From positions 1-16,119 of the forward strand of contig JAHZKU010000013.1 in the NCBI GenBank assembly GCA_022600255.1: a stretch of 16,119 nucleotides of DNA. Reading direction: 5' to 3'. This document shows positions 7,476 to 15,172 of the stretch, one piece after another. Position 1 is the stretch's first letter, and the number at the start of each line of letters is the position of its first letter. Origin of the DNA: Actinomycetes bacterium (GTDB taxonomy: Bacteria > Actinomycetota > Actinomycetes > S36-B12 > GCA-2699445). Below the pieces are notes generated by a model, which worked only from the letters and a program-made list of their open reading frames with translations, had not been told where the DNA came from and did not search any database. A program made the translations under genes and the position numbers.

Positions 7476-8099
7476 TCACTCCTTGGGTTTGGCACGCAGG
7501 TGCGTCGGTTGTGGTGACAAGTAACTGGATAGGGCCACAGGCAACTCCGCGCGGACACGTCCCCCGCGGGGGTCGTCAGCTAGGGCTGGCGCGGCGAAGA
7601 CGAACGGCTGGCTGAGCATCAGACAAGTCAGGGCCATGACGGCGGGGTCGTCGTTGCGGATCGATCCATCCCCTCCGAAATCGGTCATGCCCGATTTGAG
7701 TAGCTGCTCGAGTTCACCGGCGGCCGCACGCTGCGTCTGTCCGAAGCGAGTTGTGAGCAGTGGCAGTAGCCATTGTGGTTCCTGTTCCGTCACGCGCCGG
7801 AACAGGGCATTGCGGCCGATGGCATCGGTCAGGAACACCGCAGCGCGCACGGCCCGCTCCCGGGCGGTGTCGCCGTCGCGCAGGTCTTGGGTCGCTTGCT
7901 CGAGAAGTTCAGCGAGTTCTTGACTCAACAGCGCCGAAAGAATGGCATCCCATGAGGAGAACCGGCGGTAAACGGTCATCCGCGACAATCCAGCTTGGCG
8001 GGCAACGGCCGCGATTGTGGCCTTGTTGGTGCCTTGCTCCTCAATTACGGTGCGGGCCGCAGCCAGAATCGGATCTTGATCGGGCGTTGCTGCCAGCAT
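7476..8099 (-). CDS. TetR-family transcriptional regulator
   Basis: This is a predicted repressor of its own operon (with glpD) and of the divergent AGPS-like gene. The 207-residue size is typical. The N-terminal helix-turn-helix (about residues 28-47) reads TIAAVARQAGLSRMTVYRRF, a standard TetR DNA-binding signature, and the C-terminal part is a variable all-helical ligand domain. The ligand is not predictable from sequence; a lipid-related molecule would fit the neighbours. The ATG at 8099 has a strong ribosome binding site, AGGAGGT (8115-8109 on the minus strand), nine bases upstream. The stop codon lies two bases before the glpD ATG. A 33-bp inverted repeat (8128-8160) in the divergent intergenic region is the obvious operator. 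Confidence 0.93.
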   Translation of the reverse strand: MLAATPDQDPILAAARTVIEEQGTNKATIAAVARQAGLSRMTVYRRFSSWDAILSALLSQELAELLEQATQDLRDGDTARERAVRAAVFLTDAIGRNALFRRVTEQEPQWLLPLLTTRFGQTQRAAAGELEQLLKSGMTDFGGDGSIRNDDPAVMALTCLMLSQPFVFAAPALADDPRGGRVRAELPVALSSYLSPQPTHLRAKPKE

Positions 8100-8127
8100 C
8101 GTTGTTCCACCTCCTAGTCGACCACTA

Positions 8128-8160
8128 GTGACAATGTTACACTATCCGTAACACTGTCAC
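8128..8160. promoter_or_regulatory. Doubled palindromic operator for the TetR regulator
   Basis: GTGACAATGTTAC (8128-8140) and GTAACACTGTCAC (8148-8160) are inverted repeats matching at 12 of 13 positions, separated by seven bases. Each 13-mer is itself a near palindrome (GTGACA with TGTTAC; GTAACA with TGTCAC), giving two sites whose centres (8134 and 8154) are 20 bp apart, about two helical turns. This suits two TetR dimers on the same DNA face. It lies between the tetR and AGPS-like starts and must overlap at least one of their promoters; TANNNT-type -10 candidates fall inside it (TACACT at 8138-8143 on plus, TAACAT at 8139-8134 on minus), but I cannot fix the -35 boxes. Confidence 0.8.
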
Positions 8161-8198
8161 ATAGGGCCTTGTGGACCCGTTACAGCAGGGAGACTGCC

Positions 8199-9848
8199 GT
8201 GAAATCACTTGCTCAGTACTTCGGCCGTTGGGGAGTCCCGCTAGAACCGGTCGAGGTCAACGAAGCGACTGAGGCTTACATATCCGCTGAGATCGGTGAG
8301 GCGACCACGCCGTCACAAATTGCACCGCTCGCCGACCTGCTGCCGGAAGACTCGAGCCTTTCGGCACAGGATCAAGAGGCCATCGCAGCGGTCGTCGGGC
8401 CAGGCCACCTCTCGGTGGATGCCGGGGATCGGCTCACCCACACCGTCGGTTGCTCCCTAACCGACTATCTGCGCCTGCGCGATCAAGGTGCCAAAACGGG
8501 TCCACAAGCCATCGTGCGACCCACCAGCACAAGTCAGATTGCCGAGCTGCTGGCGGTTTGTAGTCGACGCGGCATCAACGTTGTGCCCTACGGCGGCGGA
8601 ACCTCTGTCGTTGGCGGCTTGGAACATCTCGACACCGAGAATCGCCCCAGTATTGCGGTGGCATTGGAGGACATGGCGGAAATCCTCAAGGTGAACGAGG
8701 TGGACTCCACTGTCACGGTGCAACCGGGAGTCACCGGGCCGACGCTGGAACGGTACCTGGGGGCACGCGGATTCACGCTTGGCCACCTGCCGCAGTCCTG
8801 GGAGAGGGCCACTATCGGTGGATACGTGGCGACCCGATCGGCTGGCCAGGCCAGCAGCGGTTTCGGCCGATCCGACGAGATGGTGGAGGCGCTGACCGTC
8901 GCCACACCGCAGGGTGTCATCAGTCTCGGACGAGCCCCCAAGAGCGCGGCCGGGCCAGACCTGCGTCAGTTGTTCATTGGCTCCGAGGGTGTTTTTGGCA
9001 TCGTCAGTGAGGTGACACTACGGATTCGGCGGGCCGTGGAGCATGCGAAGTATGAGGGCCTCATGTTTCCCAGTTTTGCCGCTGGTCAGGAGGCGTTCCG
9101 CGAGATTGTGCAGGCGGGGTTCCGCGCGGACGTCATGCGACTCTCGGATGAGACGGAGACGACGACCAACCTGAAGATGTCGGCGCCGGGCGGTCGCGCT
9201 GGGGACCTGTTCCAGCGTTACCTGCGCGTCCGGAACGTGTCCGGCGGCGCGCTGGCCATCCTAGGCTGGCACTCTCATTCCAGCCGACTGCTATCGGCGC
9301 GTCGCTCCGCCGCCTGGGACATCGTGCGTCGCCACGGCGGTGTCACGCTGGGAAGTGGGGTTGGCTCGGCTTGGAAAAGGCATCGCTTCGCTGGACCATA
9401 TCTGCGGGACGTGTTGCTGGATCGGGGCTACATCGTGGAGACCCTAGAGACAGCCACCCACTATTCGAACATTGCCGCGCTCAAGTCCGCTGTCACTGAA
9501 GCGCTGACAGCCTCGTTGACAACGGCCACAACCTCAGTGCATGTCATGTGCCACATTTCCCACGTCTATGAGACAGGCTGTTCGCTGTATTTCACGGTGA
9601 TCGCCGCAGCTGATGCTGACCCCATCGCACAGTGGTGGGCGGCCAAACGGGCCGCCAGCGATGCCATCGTCGCCAGTGCTGCCACGATCTCCCACCATCA
9701 CGCGGTGGGGCGAGACCACGCGCCTTGGTTGACCGCCGAGATCGGGGCCGAAGGTGTTGCAGTTTTGCAGGCCGTCAAGGACATCGTGGACCCCGAGGGG
9801 ATCATGAATCCCGGCAAGTTAATCCCGGACTCGCAGGGGACGCCATAA
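8199..9848 (+). CDS. FAD-binding oxidase, alkyl-DHAP synthase (AGPS)-like
   Basis: This is a VAO-fold flavoprotein closest in motif pattern to alkyldihydroxyacetonephosphate synthase, which swaps the acyl chain of acyl-DHAP for a fatty alcohol to form an ether lipid precursor. Visible features: FAD-binding PYGGGTSVVGG (130-140), the PQSWERATIGGYVATRSAGQ stretch, GSEGVFGIVSEVTLRIRR from 261, SHVYETG with Y457, and HHH at 499-501, equivalent to the tyrosine and histidine motifs of eukaryotic AGPS. The last residues, DPEGIMNPGKLIP, are the usual end of the family. The start is GTG at 8199, six bases after AGGGAG (8187-8192); TTG at 8169 lacks a ribosome binding site. Actinobacterial members are often labelled only flavoprotein or GlcD-like oxidase (Rv2251 in M. 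tuberculosis, from memory), so the true substrate is uncertain. It is divergent from tetR-glpD and likely repressed by TetR. Confidence 0.85.
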   Translation: MKSLAQYFGRWGVPLEPVEVNEATEAYISAEIGEATTPSQIAPLADLLPEDSSLSAQDQEAIAAVVGPGHLSVDAGDRLTHTVGCSLTDYLRLRDQGAKTGPQAIVRPTSTSQIAELLAVCSRRGINVVPYGGGTSVVGGLEHLDTENRPSIAVALEDMAEILKVNEVDSTVTVQPGVTGPTLERYLGARGFTLGHLPQSWERATIGGYVATRSAGQASSGFGRSDEMVEALTVATPQGVISLGRAPKSAAGPDLRQLFIGSEGVFGIVSEVTLRIRRAVEHAKYEGLMFPSFAAGQEAFREIVQAGFRADVMRLSDETETTTNLKMSAPGGRAGDLFQRYLRVRNVSGGALAILGWHSHSSRLLSARRSAAWDIVRRHGGVTLGSGVGSAWKRHRFAGPYLRDVLLDRGYIVETLETATHYSNIAALKSAVTEALTASLTTATTSVHVMCHISHVYETGCSLYFTVIAAADADPIAQWWAAKRAASDAIVASAATISHHHAVGRDHAPWLTAEIGAEGVAVLQAVKDIVDPEGIMNPGKLIPDSQGTP

Positions 9849-9872
9849 CCCGGCGCTGAGTGGGCCTTAAGT

Positions 9873-9878
9873 TAGGCT
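9873..9878 (+). promoter_or_regulatory. Possible -10 element of the thyX promoter
   Basis: TAGGCT matches the actinobacterial TANNNT -10 pattern and would start a transcript near 9885, leaving a leader of about 23 bases that contains the thyX ribosome binding site. There is no convincing -35 box. The only supporting context is that thyX opens a plus-strand block. Confidence 0.3.
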
Positions 9879-9907
9879 GGCTGCGAACCTGAGTGGAAGG
9901 ATCCAAC

Positions 9908-10672
9908 TTGAGCACGGTCACCGACAGCGCCGCTAACGATGAGGCTGATCAGCCCGATTCTGGACCTCAGTTCCGTAGCGACGTCACAGTGGAACTGGTC
10001 AAGGCCAGCGCATCGGATTCGGATGTCTTATGGTCGGCGCGCGTGTCCACCAAGGGTGAGGTCTCTTTGGCAGACGTGGACACCGATGCCAGCCGCTCAA
10101 CGGGGCTGATTAACTACCTGATGCGAGACAGGCATGGCACCCCGTTCGAGCACAACAGCATGACCTTCTTTGTCTCCGCACCAATTTTTGTGTTCCGGGA
10201 GTTCATGCGGCACCGAATGGCGTCCTATAACGAGGAATCGGGGCGATACCGTGAATTGCGGCCGGTCTTCTACGTTCCCGGGCCACAGCGAAATCTGGTC
10301 CAGGAGGGTAAGCCTGGTGCGTACACCTTCGTTCCCGGCTCCGCCGAACAGCACGAGATCGTGGTGCAGCAGACCAAAGCTGCATGCTCGCAGGCGTATG
10401 CCGCCTATCAAGAAATGTTGCGCGCTGGTGTGGCACGAGAAGTCGCTCGCGGCGTCCTGCCAGTGGCCACCTACTCCTCGATGTACGTCACCATGAACGC
10501 CCGCAGTCTGATGAACTTCCTCTCGCTACGCACGAAGCGGGAGGATTCCGCGTTCCCATCCTTCCCACAGCGTGAGATCGAAATGGTGGCTGACCTTATG
10601 GAGGTGGAGTGGGCCGCGCTCATGCCGTTGACACACCAGGCGTTCGAGGCCAGCGGACGGGTCGCTCCATGA
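9908..10672 (+). CDS. thyX: Flavin-dependent thymidylate synthase
   Basis: ThyX methylates dUMP to dTMP using methylenetetrahydrofolate, FAD and NADPH. The signature RHR-X7-S is present as RHRMASYNEES (101-111), followed by GRY, and the C-terminal part has the family's VLPVATYSSMYVTMNARSLM stretch and a conserved arginine region, SLRTKRED. The preferred start is TTG at 9908, six bases after GAAGGA (9896-9901), giving 254 residues; GTG at 9893 is in frame but would put the purine-rich site inside the gene. The N-terminus is an acidic, Ser/Asp-rich extension of about 23 residues before the conserved VTVELV strand. The stop overlaps the next start (ATGA). No thyA is in the window. The thyX-dapA-rnj order is typical of actinobacteria. 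Confidence 0.96.
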   Translation: MSTVTDSAANDEADQPDSGPQFRSDVTVELVKASASDSDVLWSARVSTKGEVSLADVDTDASRSTGLINYLMRDRHGTPFEHNSMTFFVSAPIFVFREFMRHRMASYNEESGRYRELRPVFYVPGPQRNLVQEGKPGAYTFVPGSAEQHEIVVQQTKAACSQAYAAYQEMLRAGVAREVARGVLPVATYSSMYVTMNARSLMNFLSLRTKREDSAFPSFPQREIEMVADLMEVEWAALMPLTHQAFEASGRVAP

Positions 10673-11679
10673 CCACCCCGGCCGCTGGCTGGTATCCCGA
10701 TCCCGCAGGATCAGGCGGCCAGCGCTACTGGAACGGCACGGGTTGGACGGACCATGTGACCGGCACACTTCCCGCGAGCCGCGAGCCGGACGAGAGTGAT
10801 ACGCCTGCGCCGGAGAGTGAGGCTGGAACAGGGAGTGATCGGGGTCGCACGGCATGGCCAGATCTGCCGGGTTCTGCCCCTAACAGCCCCGGAATACCAC
10901 CAACCGCAGTGCCGCCAACCGGAATGCCACCAGGGGGCGTGACACCCGATACCCCGCCGACGCCGCCAGCAGCCGAAAGCCCACCGGCTTGGCCGATGGC
11001 CCCCGCGATGGGGTCCCAGGTCGCTGGGTCGCCCCCAAGTGCGCGGGCCGTGGTGCTGGGCCCTGACGGGCAGGTCCTCGCTGGCTGGTGGCGGCGGGCC
11101 TTCGGCCTGATTCTGGACAACATCCTGATCGGTTTCCTGACTCTGATCTTTGTCGTGTTGTACGGCGCGGTGACAGGGGCCTTCGACGATCTCATTGACC
11201 AAGCCGCGTTCGATGACCTGTTGGCCAAGTTGGAGGCGGACCCAAGCTACCAGCCCAGCTTGGAGGAGTTCACGGCATTCCTGGGGCCAGGCTGGGGGAC
11301 ACTCCTGGTGTTGTCTATCGGATGTAGCCTCATTCTGGGTTTCATCAACGGTGTGCTGTTTGTGTCCAGTTCGGGACAGACGGTGGGAGACCGCATCGTC
11401 AAACTGCGGAAGGTCGTGGCTGGTCGGGCCGCCCCATCGCTTGGTGCGGCTACAGTGCGCTGGATCATCCCCAACGGACTCAATGTGTTGGGCAATCTGC
11501 CCCTCGTGGGGCTGTTCGCCATCGTGGCCTTACTGGTGGATTATCTCTGGCCGCTATGGGACCCCCAGAACCAGACGTGGCAGGACAAAGCCGCTCGCAC
11601 CCATGTGGAGCGCGCCGATCTGGCGGGTCCACTGGCAACGACACCAGCCAGCGATGATGTGGACGGGTACGGTCGGTGA
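10669..11679 (+). CDS. RDD-family membrane protein with DUF2510 domain
   Basis: The function is unknown. The 336-residue protein has an N-terminal DUF2510-like motif (about 5-28: GWYPDPAG...RYWNGTGWTDHV), a Pro/Thr/Ala-rich linker (about 60-120), and a C-terminal RDD domain with three membrane segments (about 146-170, 209-232, 270-294). RDD hallmarks include WWRRAFGLILDN (140-151), SSGQTVGDRIVKLRKV (234-249) and a final cytosolic QDKAARTHV (305-313). The ATG at 10669 overlaps the thyX TGA (ATGA), so translation is coupled; the longer in-frame reading from 10609 lies within thyX and is not needed. Proteins of this architecture are common in actinobacteria; some RDD proteins have been linked to ion transport, but nothing here shows that. 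Confidence 0.85.
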   Translation: MTTPAAGWYPDPAGSGGQRYWNGTGWTDHVTGTLPASREPDESDTPAPESEAGTGSDRGRTAWPDLPGSAPNSPGIPPTAVPPTGMPPGGVTPDTPPTPPAAESPPAWPMAPAMGSQVAGSPPSARAVVLGPDGQVLAGWWRRAFGLILDNILIGFLTLIFVVLYGAVTGAFDDLIDQAAFDDLLAKLEADPSYQPSLEEFTAFLGPGWGTLLVLSIGCSLILGFINGVLFVSSSGQTVGDRIVKLRKVVAGRAAPSLGAATVRWIIPNGLNVLGNLPLVGLFAIVALLVDYLWPLWDPQNQTWQDKAARTHVERADLAGPLATTPASDDVDGYGR

Positions 11680-11690
11680 GACTGGGGCAG

Positions 11691-11703
11691 TAGCCTAGAC
11701 CTA
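11691..11703 (+). promoter_or_regulatory. Putative leaderless promoter of dapA
   Basis: TAGCCT at 11691-11696 fits the actinobacterial TANNNT -10 consensus, and exactly six bases separate it from the ATG at 11703, so transcription would begin at or beside the A of the start codon. No ribosome binding site lies at a usable distance; the nearest G-run (11684-11687) is 15 bases away. No good -35 is seen, which is common for such promoters. Leaderless messages are frequent in actinobacteria. Confidence 0.55.
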
Positions 11704-12608
11704 TGCAGAACCAAAGTGTTTCCCCGGCGCCATTCGGTCGGGTGCTCACCGCCATGGTCACGCCACTAGATGATAACGGTGGCTTGGACCACGCGGCCGC
11801 CGCGCAGCTGGCCGTAGACCTGGTGGATTTGGGCAACGACGGCCTGGTCTTGAACGGGACCACCGGTGAATCTCCCACGACGTCTGACGCGGAGAAAGCC
11901 GCGCTCATCCGGACCGTGGTGGATGCCGTGCAGGGCCGCGCGGTTGTGGTGGCCGGCACCGGTACGAACGACACCGCACACTCTATTGAGTTGTCACAAC
12001 AGGCTGTGGCGGCCGGAGCCGATGGGTTGCTGTTGGTGACGCCCTACTACAACAAGCCTTCGCAGGATGGTCTGATCGCCCACTTTCGGGCGGTCGCCGA
12101 TGCCACATCCGCTCCAGTCATGCTCTATGACATTCCCGGACGCAGCGCAGTGGCGTTGCGCACCGAGACGTTGTTGCGGCTTGCGGAGCACCCAAGGATC
12201 GTGGCGAATAAGGACGCCAAAGGTGATCCGTTCGCTGCCCAGCGCGTGATGTCCCAATCCGCTCTTGTTTACTACTCCGGAGACGACGCCCTAAATCTGC
12301 CGTTGCTGTCCGTTGGCGCGAGCGGCTTTGTTTCGGTGGTCGGGCATCTAGTCGCGGACAGGTTGGCCGCCATGTTTGCGGCCTATTCCTCCGGTGACGT
12401 GGCCGCAGCCAGGGAGATCAGTGACTCGATGGTGCCCATCATTGTGGGTGTCATGACACGCGCCCAGGGCGCTGTCATGGTGAAAGCGGCCCTTGATCTA
12501 CTCGGTCGGGTCGGTGGCGGTGGCTTGCGACTGCCGCTGCTGGCCGCCGATCCGGGCCAACGCGAACAACTACTACTGGATCTGAAAGCCGGAGGATTTG
12601 ATCTGTGA
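11703..12608 (+). CDS. dapA: 4-hydroxy-tetrahydrodipicolinate synthase
   Basis: DapA condenses pyruvate with aspartate semialdehyde, the first committed step of diaminopimelate/lysine synthesis; its product is the substrate of DapB, encoded upstream in this window. The 301-residue TIM-barrel protein shows GTTGES (52-57), TPYYNKPSQDG (113-123), LYDIPGRS (141-148, with the catalytic tyrosine Y142) and ANKDAKGD (168-175) carrying the Schiff-base lysine K170. The ATG at 11703 lacks a ribosome binding site but sits six bases after a -10-like TAGCCT, which suggests a leaderless transcript. The 3' end overlaps rnj by four bases (GTGA). Secure call. Confidence 0.96.
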   Translation: MQNQSVSPAPFGRVLTAMVTPLDDNGGLDHAAAAQLAVDLVDLGNDGLVLNGTTGESPTTSDAEKAALIRTVVDAVQGRAVVVAGTGTNDTAHSIELSQQAVAAGADGLLLVTPYYNKPSQDGLIAHFRAVADATSAPVMLYDIPGRSAVALRTETLLRLAEHPRIVANKDAKGDPFAAQRVMSQSALVYYSGDDALNLPLLSVGASGFVSVVGHLVADRLAAMFAAYSSGDVAAAREISDSMVPIIVGVMTRAQGAVMVKAALDLLGRVGGGGLRLPLLAADPGQREQLLLDLKAGGFDL

Positions 12609-14278
12609 ACAAGCTTGCGACACCGCCAAAGCTGGGAAACCATGATCTGAGGGTGGTGGCGCTTGGGGGACTTGGGGCTATCGGTCGCAACATGGCCGTC
12701 TTGGAATACCGACGCAAGCTTCTCATCGTGGACTGTGGGGTGCTGTTCCCCGATGAAGCACAGCCAGGAGTCGATCTCATCCTGCCTGATTTCGAATACC
12801 TCGCGGGGCGATGGGACGACGTCTGTGCCCTGATGTTGACCCATGGGCACGAGGATCACATCGGGGCCGTCCCCTATCTGCTTAGGCACAGACAGGACAT
12901 TCCCATCTACGGGTCGGAGTTGACCCTGGCACTACTCGCCCCCAAGCTCAAGGAACACAAGATCAAGGCCGACCTGCACCGGGTTGTTGCCGACGAGGTT
13001 GTGCAAGCTGGACCGTTCAGTGTTGAGTTCCTGGCTGTCACCCATTCGATTCCCGATGCATTCGCGTTGGCGATTCAGACGCCCGAACACACCGTGCTTC
13101 ACACCGGCGATTTCAAGCTCGACCAGTTGCCCTTAGACGGCCGGATCACCAACCTTAACGGTTTTGCTCGCTACGGCGATTCCGGCGTCGATCTGTTGAT
13201 GGTGGACTCCACGAACGCGGAGGTTCCCGGGTATCTGGCCAGCGAAGCCGAGATCGGGACCGTTCTCGATGCGGTGTTTGCCGGTGCAACCGGCCGAGTG
13301 ATCGTGGCCTCTTTCGCCTCACACGTGCATCGAATTCAGCAGGTGATGGACGCGGCCGTTGCCCACGGTCGCAAGGTGAGTTTTGTCGGGCGTTCGATGG
13401 TACGCAACATGAACATCGCAAGGGATCTCGGCTATCTTTCGGTCCCCGGGGATACCCTGGTGCGCCTAGATCGGCTGGCAGACCTACCGGACGATGAAGT
13501 GGTCCTTGTGTGCACTGGATCCCAGGGTGAGCCGATGGCCGCCCTGTCTCGGATTGCGAACCGCAATCACCAAATCGAAGTCGGTCCAGGTGACACCATC
13601 ATCTTGGCCTCCTCTCTCATTCCGGGCAACGAGAACGCCGTAAATCGCGTCATCAACGGCCTCACACACCTCGGGGCCAAGGTGGTGCATAAACAGAACG
13701 CGATGGTGCATGTCTCCGGGCATGCCTCGGCCGGGGAACTGTTGACGCTATATAACATCACCAAGCCCAAGAACGTCATGCCAGTGCACGGCGAATCCCG
13801 CCATCTGCACGCCAACGCCGCGTTGGCTAAGAAGTCCGGTGTGGCCGCAGAAAACATCGTGATTGCCGAGAACGGCACCGTGATCGATCTAACGCCCGGC
13901 GGTGCGGAAGTTGTTGGCCAGATCCCCGTGGGGTTTGTCTACGTTGACGGATCCAGCGTCGGGGAAATCACTGACTCCGCCCTGAAGGACCGGCGCATTT
14001 TGGGTGAAGAAGGGTTCGTGAGCGTCGTCGTGGCGGTTGATGTTGTCGACGGCAAAGTGGTGGCTGGTCCGGAAATCTCCGATCGAGGGTTTACCGAGGA
14101 TCCCAAGGCTTTCGCTGAAGTGATTCCGGCCGTCACCAAAGCGCTGGAGGTAGAGCTAGCCAACGGCGTCACCGACGTGGGCCAACTCCAACAGACCGTG
14201 CGTCGTACGGTGGGCCGTTGGGTCGCCAAGACGCACAATCGCCGTCCGATGATTGTGCCTGTTGTCGTCGAGGCGTAG
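12605..14278 (+). CDS. rnj: Ribonuclease J
   Basis: RNase J is a metallo-beta-lactamase/beta-CASP ribonuclease with 5'-to-3' exonuclease and endonuclease activity in RNA maturation and decay. The 557-residue protein carries the zinc motif HGHEDH (80-85), the later ligand motifs H147 (THSIPD) and HTGDFK (166-171), and beta-CASP motifs including VCTGSQGEP, HVSGHAS and PVHGESRHLHANA. The start is GTG at 12605, overlapping the dapA stop (GTGA) with GGAGGA at 12591-12596 eight bases upstream; the two genes are coupled. The dapA-rnj pairing is standard in actinobacteria. Together with pnp upstream it places two major RNA-decay enzymes in this region. It is convergent with the ligase/polymerase operon. 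Confidence 0.96.
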   Translation: MNKLATPPKLGNHDLRVVALGGLGAIGRNMAVLEYRRKLLIVDCGVLFPDEAQPGVDLILPDFEYLAGRWDDVCALMLTHGHEDHIGAVPYLLRHRQDIPIYGSELTLALLAPKLKEHKIKADLHRVVADEVVQAGPFSVEFLAVTHSIPDAFALAIQTPEHTVLHTGDFKLDQLPLDGRITNLNGFARYGDSGVDLLMVDSTNAEVPGYLASEAEIGTVLDAVFAGATGRVIVASFASHVHRIQQVMDAAVAHGRKVSFVGRSMVRNMNIARDLGYLSVPGDTLVRLDRLADLPDDEVVLVCTGSQGEPMAALSRIANRNHQIEVGPGDTIILASSLIPGNENAVNRVINGLTHLGAKVVHKQNAMVHVSGHASAGELLTLYNITKPKNVMPVHGESRHLHANAALAKKSGVAAENIVIAENGTVIDLTPGGAEVVGQIPVGFVYVDGSSVGEITDSALKDRRILGEEGFVSVVVAVDVVDGKVVAGPEISDRGFTEDPKAFAEVIPAVTKALEVELANGVTDVGQLQQTVRRTVGRWVAKTHNRRPMIVPVVVEA

Positions 14279-14285
14279 CGCGTCG

Positions 14286-14312
14286 AACCGACCCTAGGCT
14301 GGCGCGTCGGTT
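14286..14312. terminator. Candidate bidirectional terminator between rnj and the repair operon
   Basis: AACCGAC (14286-14292) pairs with GTCGGTT (14306-14312) across a 13-base loop, only eight bases after the rnj stop and overlapping the stop of the convergent polymerase gene (TAG at 14296-14294). Only short T-tracts follow on either strand, so if it terminates transcription it is a weak or atypical terminator. Confidence 0.45.
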
Positions 14313-15172
14313 TGCAGCAGGTCGCCGAATTCCGCCAACCGTTCCTGGACCGCCACCAGGCCGAACTGCTGTAAGTCCCCGGACCGGATCTCGTCCCAAG
14401 TGACCGGAGCCGCTGCGCGAGCCTTTTGCGTGCCGCGGGGGGAATACGGTGCGATGGTGGTTTTGGCCGGCGAGTTCTGGCTCCAGTCCAAGAACACCGA
14501 GTTCGTGCGGACCTGCTTGGCCATCCGCCATTGCACCAGGTTGGGATAGCTGGTGTGCATCGCTTGTGCGAGTGTCTTGACGAAGTCGCTGATGACCGCC
14601 GCTGGGGTTCCTAACGGGACCGGCGAGTCCTGCGTCAGTTCAATGTACAACTGTAGACCTTTGCTACCGGACAGAACGGGTCGTGCGGCCAGGTCTAGTG
14701 GCGCGAGCCGATCAGCGAGCAACAGGGCGACCTCACAACACTCGGACACTGCGGCGCCAGGACCGGGATCCAAGTCCAGCACAATCCGATCAGGGACACT
14801 GGGCGTGTCGATACGCCATTGCGGTACGTGAAACTCAAGAACCCCGCCTTGCGCGTAATACGCCAACGAGGGCTGCACGTCCGTATCTTCCAGCACCGGG
14901 TAGCGCACCAACTCCCGGCCGAACGGAAACGTGGCAATCCACTCGGGCGCACTGCTAGGCAGGTTCTTCTCGAAGAACGATGGCGCCTCGACCCCGTGCG
15001 GCCAACGCTTTCGCGTCAGCGGGCGAAACCGTAGCTGTTCGTGCAGCGCCCCCGACACGGATAGCAAGTACTGCAGGACTTCCGCCTTTGTGGTGCCGTC
15101 GGGGTACATGACCCGATCCAAGTTCGTCATGCGCAGCGTCCGGCCGGCAATCGTCACAGCTTGTGGCTTCAC
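14294..15172 (-). CDS. LigD-type primase-polymerase (stand-alone Pol domain)
   Basis: This is an archaeo-eukaryotic primase superfamily enzyme like the polymerase domain of LigD, which fills or extends ends with ribonucleotides during Ku-dependent end joining. The 292 residues cover the full domain: TRKRWPHGVEAPSFFEKN (53-70), the metal pair DLDPG (D133, D135), SGSKGLQLY (168-176), and the third metal aspartate D229 in FLDWSQNSPAKTTIAPYSPRG. In relatives I recall, position 174 is histidine (SGSKGLHLY), where it helps bind the nucleotide triphosphate; here it is glutamine (CAG at 14653-14651). The GTG start at 15172 overlaps the ligase stop (GTGA), so the two are coupled. It could equally serve a mycobacterial Prim-PolC/LigC-like excision repair role. 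The fold is certain; the exact pathway is not. Confidence 0.9.
   Translation of the reverse strand: MKPQAVTIAGRTLRMTNLDRVMYPDGTTKAEVLQYLLSVSGALHEQLRFRPLTRKRWPHGVEAPSFFEKNLPSSAPEWIATFPFGRELVRYPVLEDTDVQPSLAYYAQGGVLEFHVPQWRIDTPSVPDRIVLDLDPGPGAAVSECCEVALLLADRLAPLDLAARPVLSGSKGLQLYIELTQDSPVPLGTPAAVISDFVKTLAQAMHTSYPNLVQWRMAKQVRTNSVFLDWSQNSPAKTTIAPYSPRGTQKARAAAPVTWDEIRSGDLQQFGLVAVQERLAEFGDLLQTDAPA

Noticed and set aside
7477..7479. GTG at 7479 as the glpD start, with a 4-bp overlap with tetR
   Set aside because: It overlaps the ribosome binding site AAGGAG (7484-7479). ATG at 7473 has ideal spacing and is preferred.
8123..8130. CACTAGTG palindrome beside the operator as a further regulator site
   Set aside because: It is only 8 bp, differs from the GT[G/A]ACA elements, and could be chance. 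It merely abuts the first half-site.
8169..8198. Longer AGPS-like protein starting at TTG 8169
   Set aside because: There is no ribosome binding site for it, and it would place the start within nine bases of the operator. GTG 8199 has AGGGAG six bases upstream.
9893..9907. thyX start at GTG 9893
   Set aside because: The purine-rich site GAAGGA lies downstream of it and is well spaced for TTG 9908. The choice is not certain, because TTG is a weak start.
10609..10668. RDD protein starting at 10609
   Set aside because: That would place 20 extra residues inside thyX. The ATG at 10669 gives the typical ATGA overlap and directly precedes the DUF2510 motif.
11480..11974. Minus-strand 164-residue frame across the RDD/dapA junction
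   Set aside because: It spans two clear genes on the opposite strand, has a low-complexity composition and no family motifs.
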